Part shown: in pieces, positions 28,436 to 35,876 of the stretch | Layout of the letters: each line of letters opens with the position of its first letter | How positions within the stretch are numbered: position 1 is the stretch's first letter | Source: Cognataquiflexum nitidum | GTDB taxonomy: Bacteria > Bacteroidota > Bacteroidia > Cytophagales > Cyclobacteriaceae | Length of the DNA: 64,000 nt | Assembly (NCBI RefSeq): GCF_022538055.1 | Contig: NZ_JAKZAM010000005.1 | Location: 151,447 to 215,446, forward strand | Direction: 5' to 3' | Translations under genes and position numbers: made by a program | The notes under the pieces: model-generated | Told to the model about the DNA's origin: nothing | What the model saw: only the letters and a program-made list of their open reading frames with translations | Databases searched by the model: none

Positions 28436-29038
28436 GTGGATCAGACCATTGAATTAGAAATTTTAGGATTGTCATCTAACCATTCCCAATCAGGATCCTT
28501 TACTTTGGTAATGGGCGAAATAGGAGGGAGTAGAAGGCTTCCTATCGTTATTGGAATGTTTGAAGCCCAGGCCATTGCTATCGAAATTGAGAAAATCATT
28601 CCGAACAGACCCATGACCCATGATCTATTCAAATCGTTTTCTTCAAATTTCAATTTCTCAATTGATCATATTTTGATTTCAGATATGAGGGAAGGAGTGT
28701 TTTATGCGAAAATAGTCTGTAAAAATGCTTCTAAATCTGTTGAGATTGATGCCAGGCCTTCAGATGCTATAGCCATAGCAGTGAGGTTTGATGCTCCTAT
28801 ATTTTGTGTTTCAAAAGTCATGTCCGAGGCTGCCATAGAATTTAATGAGGAAGAGGAAAAGAGAGATCCGCAAAAGCCGATCAAATCTGGAAAAGCAGGA
28901 ACTTCCACTCCCAAAAGTACTGATTCCCTAAAGGATTTTAGTTTGGATAAACTCAATCAAATGTTGGACAAGGCCATCTACGATGAGGATTATGAAAAAG
29001 CCGCAAGAATTAGGGATGAGATAAACAGGAGAAACTGA
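28436..29038 (+). CDS. Bifunctional nuclease (DUF151) with C-terminal UVR motif
   Basis: A 200-residue protein with a GTG start at 28436. Residues 1-135 form the DUF151/BFN domain: SGSFTLVMGEIGGSRRLPIV, PMTHDLFKSF and the conserved SVEIDARPSDAIAIAVR. After an acidic, Ser/Lys-rich linker there is a UVR motif (LNQMLDKAIYDEDYEKAARI) at the C terminus, a UvrB/UvrC-interaction type helix pair. Plant and bacterial BFN proteins show RNase and DNase activity. It is the third gene of the etf operon, 6 bp from etfA, and is followed by a strong terminator. Confidence 0.88.
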   Translation: MDQTIELEILGLSSNHSQSGSFTLVMGEIGGSRRLPIVIGMFEAQAIAIEIEKIIPNRPMTHDLFKSFSSNFNFSIDHILISDMREGVFYAKIVCKNASKSVEIDARPSDAIAIAVRFDAPIFCVSKVMSEAAIEFNEEEEKRDPQKPIKSGKAGTSTPKSTDSLKDFSLDKLNQMLDKAIYDEDYEKAARIRDEINRRN

Positions 29039-29041
29039 TTT

Positions 29042-29075
29042 GTAAGCCTGGTTAAAGCCAGGCTTACTTTTTTAA
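29042..29075 (+). terminator. Terminator of the etfBA-nuclease operon
   Basis: A perfect 10-bp stem (GTAAGCCTGG at 29042-29051 with 29058-29067) is followed by six T, right after the nuclease stop codon. Confidence 0.93.
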
Positions 29076-29156
29076 GGTATCTTGGGTTTTGTATTTTGAT
29101 TATTTTTAGCCCGATATAAGCTTAATCATTGAAAAACATTTAATCAAAATTATTAC

Positions 29157-30440
29157 ATGGATTATTTTAGAGGTTTGATTGGTATTTTGGTTTTACTCGC
29201 TGTTGCCTTTATTTTTTCTAGTAACAAAAAAAATGTGGATTGGAGGCTTGTTGGGATAGGAGTGGCCCTACAGGCAATATTTGGGTTTTTGATCACAAAA
29301 GTTGAAGCTGTTGCCCAATTATTTTCTTTGGTTAGCCGTGCGTTTGTCAAGTTTTTGAGTTTCTCAGCTGATGGGGCGACTTTCATTTTTGGTGATTTAG
29401 CTACTAATTCCTTTGGATTTATCTTTGCCTTTCAGGTTTTACCGACGATCATTTTTTTTTCTACAGTATCGGCAGGACTGTATTATTTAGGGATTCTACA
29501 AAAAGTTGTTTTCGGCATTGCATGGGTAATGGCAAGAACAATGAGGCTTTCAGGGCCTGAAAGTCTTTCTGCGGCAGGCAATATCTTTCTTGGACAAACC
29601 GAGGCCCCTCTTTTGGTAAGGCCATTTATCCCTACAATGTCAAAATCTGAATTGATGTGTTTGATGACTGGCGGAATGGCGACTATCGCAGGTGGGGTTT
29701 TGGCAGGATATGTGGCCTTTTTGGGTGGTGATAATCCTGCCGAACAAACAAAGTTTGCAGCATATCTTTTGGGGGCAAGCATTATGAATGCTCCGGCTGC
29801 GATTGTGATGTCTAAAATCATGATTCCGGAAACTGACAGGGAAGCTATCAACAGTAAACTTGAAGTCAATGAGGAAAGCATGGGAGTCAACCTCATCGAT
29901 GCGATGTCTATTGGGGCCTCAGAAGGTTTAAAATTAGCCCTGAATGTTGGCGGAATGCTTTTGGCATTTATAGCTGTGATAGCGGCTTTGAATTATATCC
30001 TATCAGGACTTATTGGGAATTATACAGGATTGAATGAGCTGATTGTTTCTTCTACAAACGGGCAGTTTACAGGTTTTTCTTTAGAATATATCCTAGGGCA
30101 GGTTTTTCGTGTTTTTGCTTGGGTAATTGGTATAGAATGGAGCCAAACGCTACAGGTAGGATCACTTTTGGGTCAAAAAACTGTCATCAATGAATTTGTG
30201 GCCTACCTGAGTTTGGCGGATATGAAAAATACCGGAACCCTTTCTTCAAAATCAATAGTAATCGCAACTTATGCGCTCTGTGGTTTTTCCAATTTTAGTT
30301 CGATTGCCATACAAGTAGGAGGCATAGGAAGTATTGCACCAAACCAACAGGGAAATCTCTCTAAACTTGGCATGAGGGCTTTGATGGCCGCAACTTTGGC
30401 TTGCTTGATGACAGCAACCATAGCAGGTGCTTTATTTTAA
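29157..30440 (+). CDS. nupC: Concentrative nucleoside transporter (CNT/NupC family)
   Basis: An inner-membrane nucleoside importer of 427 residues that uses an ion gradient. It has about ten hydrophobic segments and the family motifs GQTEAPLL (about 145-152) and SIMNAPAAIVMSK (about 211), which line the nucleoside site. The C-terminal gate domain with AYLSLADM and TYALCGFSNFSSIAIQ is also typical. Bacteroidota members are often sodium-coupled, but the sequence does not settle the ion. It is a single-gene unit between two terminators. Confidence 0.92.
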   Translation: MDYFRGLIGILVLLAVAFIFSSNKKNVDWRLVGIGVALQAIFGFLITKVEAVAQLFSLVSRAFVKFLSFSADGATFIFGDLATNSFGFIFAFQVLPTIIFFSTVSAGLYYLGILQKVVFGIAWVMARTMRLSGPESLSAAGNIFLGQTEAPLLVRPFIPTMSKSELMCLMTGGMATIAGGVLAGYVAFLGGDNPAEQTKFAAYLLGASIMNAPAAIVMSKIMIPETDREAINSKLEVNEESMGVNLIDAMSIGASEGLKLALNVGGMLLAFIAVIAALNYILSGLIGNYTGLNELIVSSTNGQFTGFSLEYILGQVFRVFAWVIGIEWSQTLQVGSLLGQKTVINEFVAYLSLADMKNTGTLSSKSIVIATYALCGFSNFSSIAIQVGGIGSIAPNQQGNLSKLGMRALMAATLACLMTATIAGALF

Positions 30441-30443
30441 AAG

Positions 30444-30473
30444 AAAAGGCCTGAAATTCTTCAGGCCTTTTTC
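30444..30473. terminator. Bidirectional terminator
   Basis: AAAAGGCCTGAA (30444-30455) pairs with 30460-30471 around an ATTC loop, with A and T runs at either side, between convergent nupC and the cyclophilin gene. Confidence 0.92.
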
Positions 30474-30475
30474 AT

Positions 30476-30913
30476 TTAATCTTCATGGATAATGATTTTT
30501 TCGATTTTGTCACCCTGCCGGATCAAATCAACGACTTCCAGCCCTTCTACGACCTTTCCAAAGCAGGTATGCCTCCTATCTAAGTGGGCGGTGTTGTCCC
30601 TGCTATGGCAAATGAAAAACTGTGAGCCACCTGTATTTTTGCCCGCATGGGCCATTGACAAGACACCACGGTCGTGGTATTGGTTATCGCCCTCTAGTTC
30701 GCAGTCAATTTTGTAACCAGGACCACCTGTACCGTTTCCTATTGGGCAACCTCCCTGAATTACGAAATTGGGGATAACCCTATGGAAAGTCAAACCATCG
30801 TAGAAACCTTTCTTGGATAGTGTGATAAAGTTGTCTACTGCTTTTGGAGCATCTTTATCAAAAAATTCGACTTTCATCAAGCCTTTTTCAGTATGTATTT
30901 CTGCTGTTTTCAT
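30476..30913 (-). CDS. Peptidyl-prolyl cis-trans isomerase, cyclophilin type
   Basis: A compact cytoplasmic cyclophilin of 145 residues that speeds proline isomerisation in folding. I use the ATG at 30913 (MKTAEIHTEKG), since it follows a good promoter; the frame up to 30961 would include the promoter itself. Conserved features are FHRVIPNFVIQGG (catalytic Arg), GGPGYKIDCE, LSMAHAGKNTGGSQFFI and HLDRRHTCFGKV. There is no signal peptide, so it resembles cytosolic PpiB. Confidence 0.93.
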   Translation of the reverse strand: MKTAEIHTEKGLMKVEFFDKDAPKAVDNFITLSKKGFYDGLTFHRVIPNFVIQGGCPIGNGTGGPGYKIDCELEGDNQYHDRGVLSMAHAGKNTGGSQFFICHSRDNTAHLDRRHTCFGKVVEGLEVVDLIRQGDKIEKIIIHED

Positions 30914-30927
30914 AAATTTTAATTTGT

Positions 30928-30962
30928 CAAAAATAACAAATATTATTTGGTGAACTTCCAAA
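30928..30962 (-). promoter_or_regulatory. Promoter of the cyclophilin gene
   Basis: Read on the minus strand, TTTG (30959-30962) is followed after 23 bp by TATTTTTG (30928-30935), a full match to the Bacteroidota -33/-7 pattern. The start codon is 14 bp further on. Confidence 0.6.
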
Positions 30963-30969
30963 AACCCAA

Positions 30970-30997
30970 AAATAAAAAAGGAGCGCTAAGCACTCCC
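30970..30997 (-). terminator. Orphan terminator-like hairpin
   Basis: On the minus strand an imperfect 8-bp stem (30980-30987 with 30989-30996, one mismatch) runs into a T-rich stretch. No minus-strand gene is seen upstream of it, so it may insulate the cyclophilin promoter or end a small RNA. Confidence 0.5.
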
Positions 30998-31491
30998 TTG
31001 GTCTGGGTTTATTTTCTGAGAAATATCAATTGACTAAAACAGTTTTTTTATTAGAGACTTTTAGAAAGCCCTTAAATTATATTCCAAATATAAAAATAAA
31101 TTAGAGATAGAATAATAAAAATCCTGTTTTTTTGGTCAAACAATCGATTACGGATCTTAATTCTATTAATAATTACTCATCTGAAACCTATCCCCTTAAT
31201 TGTTAGGGGTAAATTGAAAAGTAGGTAGACCTGCCTGAGAATTCTAAATTTGGTTTTGAATCAAGAATAGTACAATTTGGTAAATTCTATTATCATTGTG
31301 ATATAAATAAACAAGTATGTACGCAATGATTAGAGTACTATTTGAAATTGAAATAAATTCTTGTCAAGAAACTGAAATGTCCTTTACATCTGAGGTATGA
31401 CTTTCAATCTCTTTGAAGTAGCATATTGGGTTAAAGGCAAATAAGCGGATAACATATAAATAGTATAATCACCCTTAAAAAATCAGAAATA
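30998..31491. other. Gene-free interval before the peptide transporter
   Basis: About 490 bp of AT-rich DNA. I find no credible ORF. A short CCCCTTAATTGTTAGGGG dyad lies near 31192. The rest is presumably the promoter and leader of the POT gene, but I could not place a convincing -33/-7 pair. Confidence 0.5.
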
Positions 31492-33078
31492 TTGGAAAAT
31501 AAATTTGAAAAGAATCCTGGCGGCAGTTCGCTGGATTTGTACCCTGGCCCAACTATAATGGGCCATCCCAAAGGTCTAATGACTTTGTTTTTCACAGAGA
31601 TGTGGGAAAGGTTTAGTTTTTATGGCATGCGGGCACTTTTAATCCTTTTTATGACGACAGCTATTGTCGATGGTGGTTTGGGATTTGATGATAAGACCTC
31701 CGGCGCAATATATGGATTATACACAATGGGCGTATATCTTCTGGCACTTCCAGGTGGCTGGTTTGCGGATAGGCTACTTGGTCTTAAAAAATCAGTTTGG
31801 TATGGAGGGATAATTATTGCTTTGGGGCATTTTACCATGGCCTTGCCGGGTGTGTTCAATCTTATGGGTGAGGAAACTGCTGTAAAGGAATCCCTCTCCT
31901 TGATGGATACCAATTCATTCTTTATGGGATTGATCTTGATTGTAGTAGGTACGGGGCTTTTGAAGCCAAACATAAGTTCTATTGTAGGACAGCTGTATCC
32001 TGCCGGTAGTTCAAAAAGGGATGCAGGCTTTTCAATCTTTTACATGGGGATCAATCTGGGGGCATTTATTGCACCGATTGCTTGTAGCACCCTGGCGACC
32101 TATGATTGGCATTTGGGGTTTGGTTTGGCCGGGTTGGGAATGGTCTTTGGGCTGGTCCAATATAAATTCACAAGCGCCAGCCTAGAAGGATATGGAGAAG
32201 AAATCGTAATTGAGAATGGAAAGGACAGTGCAGAAAGAAGAAAGTTGATAAAAATTCTTTTTGGAATAGGAGCAGTTGTTTTGTTTGTATTAGCACTTTT
32301 GTTTTTAGGTATTATTCCCATTAATGTATTGGCTTTGGCAGGTGCTTCGGGGACAATAATTGCGGTAGTTGCATTCGTTTACCTCGGATATGTAATTTTA
32401 TTTGGTGGATTGAATCAGGATGATCGAAATAAGGTGGGGGTCATTGCCATTCTCTTTTTGTTTTCCGCACTTTTTTGGTCAGGATTCGAGCAGGCAGGTT
32501 CAACTTTGAATCTATTTGCAGAGCGCTTTACTGACAGAAACTTTCTTGGATGGGAAATACCGGCAGGATATTTCCAATCTGTTAATTCCATGTTTATCAT
32601 CATTTTCGCGCCATTTTTTGGAGCATTATGGGTATGGTTAGGAAGAAGAAATTTGGAGCCTAGCTCGCCATTGAAGTTTGCGATGGGTTTACTTCTTCTT
32701 GGTATGGGATTTTTGGTAATGTACTTTGCGGCCAAAATCGCTGCTTCAGGTAATCTTGCAGCTCCTACCTGGCTGATTTTCACTTATCTCCTTCACACTT
32801 TTGGGGAACTTAGTCTGAGTCCTGTTGGGTTGAGTATGGTAACAAAATTGGCACCTGCAAAATATGGAGGGCAAATGATGGGAATATGGTTTCTATCTGT
32901 ATCTCTTGGAAATTTATTTGCAGGTTTGATCGCAGGTGAGGCAAGTGGTGGTACCGAGGAGGCTTTGGCACAGATGCCCGGTCAATACATGATCATCGTG
33001 TTCACAGCAGTGGGAGCTGGTTTGTTATTATTACTGATCAGCAAGCCAATAAAAAAATTAATGGGGAATGTCCATTAA
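31492..33078 (+). CDS. POT/PTR2-family proton-coupled peptide transporter
   Basis: An inner-membrane di/tripeptide importer of 528 residues driven by protons. The E1xxERFxxY-type signature is FFTEMWERFSFYGMRALL (about 30-47), and the PTR2 motif FYMGINLGAFIAP is near residue 183. It has the expected number of hydrophobic segments plus two extra ones around residues 260-300, common in bacterial POT proteins. The proposed start is a TTG at 31492; an ATG 22 codons later would remove a non-conserved leader and is possible. It is a single-gene unit. Confidence 0.92.
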   Translation: MENKFEKNPGGSSLDLYPGPTIMGHPKGLMTLFFTEMWERFSFYGMRALLILFMTTAIVDGGLGFDDKTSGAIYGLYTMGVYLLALPGGWFADRLLGLKKSVWYGGIIIALGHFTMALPGVFNLMGEETAVKESLSLMDTNSFFMGLILIVVGTGLLKPNISSIVGQLYPAGSSKRDAGFSIFYMGINLGAFIAPIACSTLATYDWHLGFGLAGLGMVFGLVQYKFTSASLEGYGEEIVIENGKDSAERRKLIKILFGIGAVVLFVLALLFLGIIPINVLALAGASGTIIAVVAFVYLGYVILFGGLNQDDRNKVGVIAILFLFSALFWSGFEQAGSTLNLFAERFTDRNFLGWEIPAGYFQSVNSMFIIIFAPFFGALWVWLGRRNLEPSSPLKFAMGLLLLGMGFLVMYFAAKIAASGNLAAPTWLIFTYLLHTFGELSLSPVGLSMVTKLAPAKYGGQMMGIWFLSVSLGNLFAGLIAGEASGGTEEALAQMPGQYMIIVFTAVGAGLLLLLISKPIKKLMGNVH

Positions 33079-33214
33079 AAAAATTAAAGATTACCCGTAT
33101 TTCTCCCTTCCACTAATAACATCTTTATGATTTGGTGGTAGAGTACACCTTGAACAACCTACAAGAAACACGTTCTGGTGAGAATGAGGATATACACCAA
33201 AAAACAAATACCAA

Positions 33215-33246
33215 ATAAAAAAGGGTCTTTAATGACCCTTTTTTAT
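33215..33246 (-). terminator. Terminator of the small membrane protein gene
   Basis: ATAAAAAAGGGTC (33215-33227) pairs perfectly with 33234-33246 around a 6-nt loop. It could work in both directions, but on the minus strand it coincides with the stop of the small gene at 33243. Confidence 0.85.
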
Positions 33247-33389
33247 TTTCTTTTTACTTCTTTTGGCGCTTTTGTACTTTTAAAATCTATAAAAGAAAGG
33301 CCTGCACCAAGTCCGACTAGGAGACAAACTATCAATAAAAACAATTGTGCACCTGAAGCAATAGGGGAACTGAAGATTTGAAATAACAT
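33243..33389 (-). CDS. Small single-pass membrane protein (48 aa)
   Basis: A 48-residue frame from the ATG at 33389 (MLFQIFSSP) with one strong transmembrane stretch (LFLLIVCLLVGLGAGLSFI) and a basic cytoplasmic tail ending PKEVKRK, so it follows the positive-inside pattern. A longer minus frame reaches 33482 by a TTG but would run through the preceding gene's terminator, so I reject that start. It has its own promoter-like pair (33420-33450) and terminator, which is the main reason to call it real. A plus-strand frame (33178-33381) overlaps and is likely a shadow. Function unknown. Confidence 0.55.
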   Translation of the reverse strand: MLFQIFSSPIASGAQLFLLIVCLLVGLGAGLSFIDFKSTKAPKEVKRK

Positions 33390-33419
33390 ATAGGAAGGAT
33401 TTCTTATTACTAATTTTCC

Positions 33420-33450
33420 GAAAGATAGTATAGAATGGATTTTGGACAAA
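33420..33450 (-). promoter_or_regulatory. Candidate promoter of the 48-aa protein gene
   Basis: On the minus strand TTTG (33447-33450), 19 bp, then TATCTTTC (33420-33427), 7 of 8 matching TAnnTTTG. The start codon lies about 30 bp further. Confidence 0.5.
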
Positions 33451-33459
33451 ATTTGAAAT

Positions 33460-33491
33460 AAAAAAACAGGAAGATTGTTCAAACTTCCTGC
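33460..33491 (-). terminator. Terminator downstream of the acidic protein gene
   Basis: CAGGAAG (33467-33473) pairs with 33484-33490; on the minus strand it is followed by a run of T. It lies 14 bp after the stop of the acidic 64-residue protein. Confidence 0.85.
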
Positions 33492-33504
33492 CTTTTCGCC
33501 TTAA

Positions 33505-33699
33505 TTAATCAATTTCGTCGTCAAAATCTTCATCGAAATCGTCATCGTCGAAATCGTCGTCTTCCAAATCGTCGAAATCCTCATCAAGAAGTTCACTGTC
33601 TTCGTCAAGATCGTACACCTCGTCTTTAAATTCCTCAGCAAACTCATCGTCATCATCGAAATCTTCGATTTCTTCAAAATCGTCTTCAAAATCGTCCAT
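33505..33699 (-). CDS. Extremely acidic small protein (64 aa)
   Basis: A 64-residue protein of which 43 residues are Asp or Glu, with a single Lys and aromatic residues, mostly Phe, spaced every few positions. It has no signal peptide, membrane span or Cys. The ATG at 33699 is clear, and a terminator follows closely. It lies 69 bp after the CxC protein gene on the same strand, so the pair may be one operon. Possible roles for such chains are nucleic-acid mimicry, chaperoning of basic proteins or metal buffering, but none can be chosen from sequence. The other strand gives an unlikely Met/Thr/Ile-rich frame. Confidence 0.7.
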   Translation of the reverse strand: MDDFEDDFEEIEDFDDDDEFAEEFKDEVYDLDEDSELLDEDFDDLEDDDFDDDDFDEDFDDEID

Positions 33700-33768
33700 A
33701 GTATGAATAAGGTTAATGGTTTAAATATCAAATGGATTGATGGGCACTAATTAAATCAAAATAAATAT

Positions 33769-34254
33769 TTAAGCAAATACCTTGTCAAGGTTATTTTTTT
33801 GCAACGTAATTGCATCTAACTTGACACTTTCCTCAATCCATTGATTTTCTAGCATTTCCAGCCAAGTTTCAAAATATAGTAAAACATCCTTAAGGTTATT
33901 TTTTTCTAATTTGTCTCTTTTAGGAAAAGGGATATTCCTCAATATTTTCGGATCAGACAATTTTTCAAGATGGCGGAGTTCATCAATGGTAAGGCCTTTT
34001 TCAAGCATTTTACTGATCATAAGATCCATTGGATAGCCGCTATCAGGGCAATAATCGATCAATTGGTCATTCCAATCCCCGAATTTTTCCATGGCATATT
34101 TATGGATTTCTTCTTTTGATAAGTGAATGAGTTCTTGGGCAAGGTTTCCGCAATTACAAGCACCCATGTGGCCCCACTGGTATGGAGATCCTTTTTTTAA
34201 TTTATTGATCGTGTTTCTAATGGCTGTGATCAAATCAAAATTTTTACTTGACAT
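33769..34254 (-). CDS. Hypothetical protein with a CNC motif
   Basis: A 161-residue soluble protein that I do not recognise. Near its N terminus (about 29-38) is GHMGACNCGNLAQ, a CxC pair after a His that looks like a metal or cofactor site, and further on there is DYCPDSGYPMDLM. The second half is helical and charged (LRHLEKLSDP and FETWLEMLENQWIEE). It is followed by the acidic-protein gene on the same strand. The conserved-looking motif and good coding character argue for a real gene. Function unknown. Confidence 0.8.
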   Translation of the reverse strand: MSSKNFDLITAIRNTINKLKKGSPYQWGHMGACNCGNLAQELIHLSKEEIHKYAMEKFGDWNDQLIDYCPDSGYPMDLMISKMLEKGLTIDELRHLEKLSDPKILRNIPFPKRDKLEKNNLKDVLLYFETWLEMLENQWIEESVKLDAITLQKNNLDKVFA

Positions 34255-34338
34255 AGAAGGCTATTTTTATAAAAAGTTAACAATAAAATACCTTACAGGT
34301 TTGTTAAATAAGTGGAAATTTTAAAAAATGTTAAAAAA

Positions 34339-34695
34339 TCAATTGAAAATATTTTTAATATACTTTTTTACGAGGGGTTTAGACAAATATTTTTTTACCA
34401 CAGCGTAATTTGTTGCTTTTATAATGTCTCTTTCATCTACTGAACTGCTCAATATGTAAATTTCTGGGCTCGCTTCTTTTGGGCGGAATTCTTCTAGGAA
34501 ATCCCAACCTGTCATTTCAGGCATGTTAAGGTCCAAAAATAAGTAATTTGGGCCAATTAGGTAGATATCCTGTAATGCCTTTGTCGCACTCTGGAATTTA
34601 AAAATCTTGTGAGGAACATTTATATTTTTACTGATCAGCTTTTCTGTTACGAAAGTGCTGATAGGATCATCATCTATAAGAACTATTTTTACCAT
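34339..34695 (-). CDS. Single-domain response regulator (CheY-like receiver)
   Basis: A 118-residue receiver domain with no output domain. I use the ATG at 34695 (MVKIVLIDDDP), preceded by a strong promoter, rather than the frame to 34725. The acidic pocket is DDD (about 8-10), the phospho-acceptor Asp lies in LFLDLNMPEMTGW (about 58), the Ser/Thr switch in ILSSS and the Lys in LSKPL near the C terminus. It probably relays phosphate from a histidine kinase encoded elsewhere; no kinase is in this window. Confidence 0.9.
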   Translation of the reverse strand: MVKIVLIDDDPISTFVTEKLISKNINVPHKIFKFQSATKALQDIYLIGPNYLFLDLNMPEMTGWDFLEEFRPKEASPEIYILSSSVDERDIIKATNYAVVKKYLSKPLVKKYIKNIFN

Positions 34696-34736
34696 ATAAT
34701 ACAAAATATTGAATTTGAAATACAATAAGCTTGATA

Positions 34737-34766
34737 CAAAATTACTGCTTAACTTCGTATTAGCAA
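34737..34766 (-). promoter_or_regulatory. Promoter of the response regulator gene
   Basis: On the minus strand TTG (34764-34766), a 19-bp spacer and TAATTTTG (34737-34744) form a full match to the Bacteroidota -33/-7 pattern, about 40 bp before the ATG. Confidence 0.65.
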
Positions 34767-34804
34767 TAGGTATTTAAAAAATTATCAACATTATTTCTCT
34801 TTTA

Positions 34805-35125
34805 TTAAGGATTAAACTTTTCTTTTCCTGAGGCAAGATGATAAAACAGGATAAAATCAGAAGCAAGACTATAAAATGGGTGTTTAAATGTTGCAGGTTT
34901 GTTTTTTTCAAAAAAGAAATGACCAACCCATGCAAACCCATATCCGACTATAGGAATGAAAAGGAGTAGAATGTATTTGGAAAAAAAGATGGCTGCACCA
35001 AGGATGAAAAACAAAAAAGCCGTACCGATAAAATGCAGCTTCCGACTTGTAGGATTTTGGTGTTCGGAAAGATAATAAGGATAAAATTCTTTTAAAGAGG
35101 AGAAGGTTTTTTTTGGGGTTTCCAT
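34805..35125 (-). CDS. Mpo1-like (DUF962) membrane protein
   Basis: A 106-residue membrane protein of the DUF962/Mpo1 family. In yeast Mpo1 is an iron-dependent dioxygenase that shortens 2-hydroxy fatty acids. The family signature YYLSEHQNPTSRKLHFIGT (about 17-35) with its histidines is present, as are two or three hydrophobic segments and the later FAWVGHFFFEKNKPATFKHP with more conserved His. It starts 6 bp after the DUF4136 lipoprotein gene and is probably co-transcribed with it. A 2-hydroxy fatty-acid role would suit the sphingolipid-containing membranes known in this phylum, but this is inference. Confidence 0.87.
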   Translation of the reverse strand: METPKKTFSSLKEFYPYYLSEHQNPTSRKLHFIGTAFLFFILGAAIFFSKYILLLFIPIVGYGFAWVGHFFFEKNKPATFKHPFYSLASDFILFYHLASGKEKFNP

Positions 35126-35131
35126 AATATT

Positions 35132-35701
35132 TTATTTGGTTTGGATGTGTATTTTATAAGTCTCTGTTATTTTTTCAATAGATTTTAAGGCCTTATTTTT
35201 TTTGTCTTTTGCATTTGTAACTTCAGATACAGCGGTAAGTTGCATTAAAATTTTATCATTTTTTGGATCAATAAATTCGACTATAATCTGCATGAGTTGA
35301 TAGTTTTTTGTTGAAACCATATCCTGTTGGTTAAAGAATCGAGGATCAAACATCCAAGGGTCCCAGACCCGGCCACCCCACATGGGAAACCTGTTGTTAT
35401 AAACCTCCTTTTGCCTTGGATCTTCATTTGAGGTATACCTTAATACCAGTTCCGGGTTTTCCCTTTCATATTGAAGTCCTTCAGCCTCTAATAGCGATTG
35501 TAACTCATCCGAAACAAGGGCATCTAAGTAAGTATCATTAAATCCCCTGTGGCCTATTTCTTTATTGATGATCACAAAACTTCCATATTCTTTATATGGT
35601 GCAAATTCCGTTTTCTCTTTAAAAATTTCTATTGAGCTACATGAAGCCAAAAAAACAAATATGAAAAGCAATAAATTGATAGAATTATACCTGAGTATCA
35701 T
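35132..35701 (-). CDS. DUF4136-type lipoprotein
   Basis: A 189-residue lipoprotein with a lipobox ending in Cys21 (FLASC). The mature part fits the DUF4136 family: KTEFAPYKEYGSFVII near the start, LQSLLEAEGLQYERENPELVLRY in the middle, and a strand-rich C terminus that describes an inter-strand YQLMQIIVEFID. The role of the family is unknown. It lies 6 bp upstream of the Mpo1-like gene and is divergent from the DUF3078 gene. Confidence 0.8.
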   Translation of the reverse strand: MILRYNSINLLLFIFVFLASCSSIEIFKEKTEFAPYKEYGSFVIINKEIGHRGFNDTYLDALVSDELQSLLEAEGLQYERENPELVLRYTSNEDPRQKEVYNNRFPMWGGRVWDPWMFDPRFFNQQDMVSTKNYQLMQIIVEFIDPKNDKILMQLTAVSEVTNAKDKKNKALKSIEKITETYKIHIQTK

Positions 35702-35876
35702 AGTTTTGCAATGGTGATTTATTTTTACTTAATATTTAACTCTAATATTTTAAAAAAGGATTTATTTGCATAAAATACTTCGGTAAAAATTCCCCAAATA
35801 AGGATAAAGTCCAAATTATTATATCCTAAATGTTATTTATTTATTTGTTTGTTTTGTGTTCATATAATTATTACCT

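Noticed and set aside
33178..33381. Plus-strand 67-codon ORF opposite the small membrane protein
   Set aside because: Its start lies before the terminator hairpin and it lacks a promoter; the minus-strand reading has promoter, membrane topology and terminator.
33501..33731. Minus-strand Met/Thr/Ile-rich 76-codon ORF over the acidic gene
   Set aside because: It is the frame-shifted reading of GAT/GAC/GAA codons; the acidic frame has the better start and stop context.
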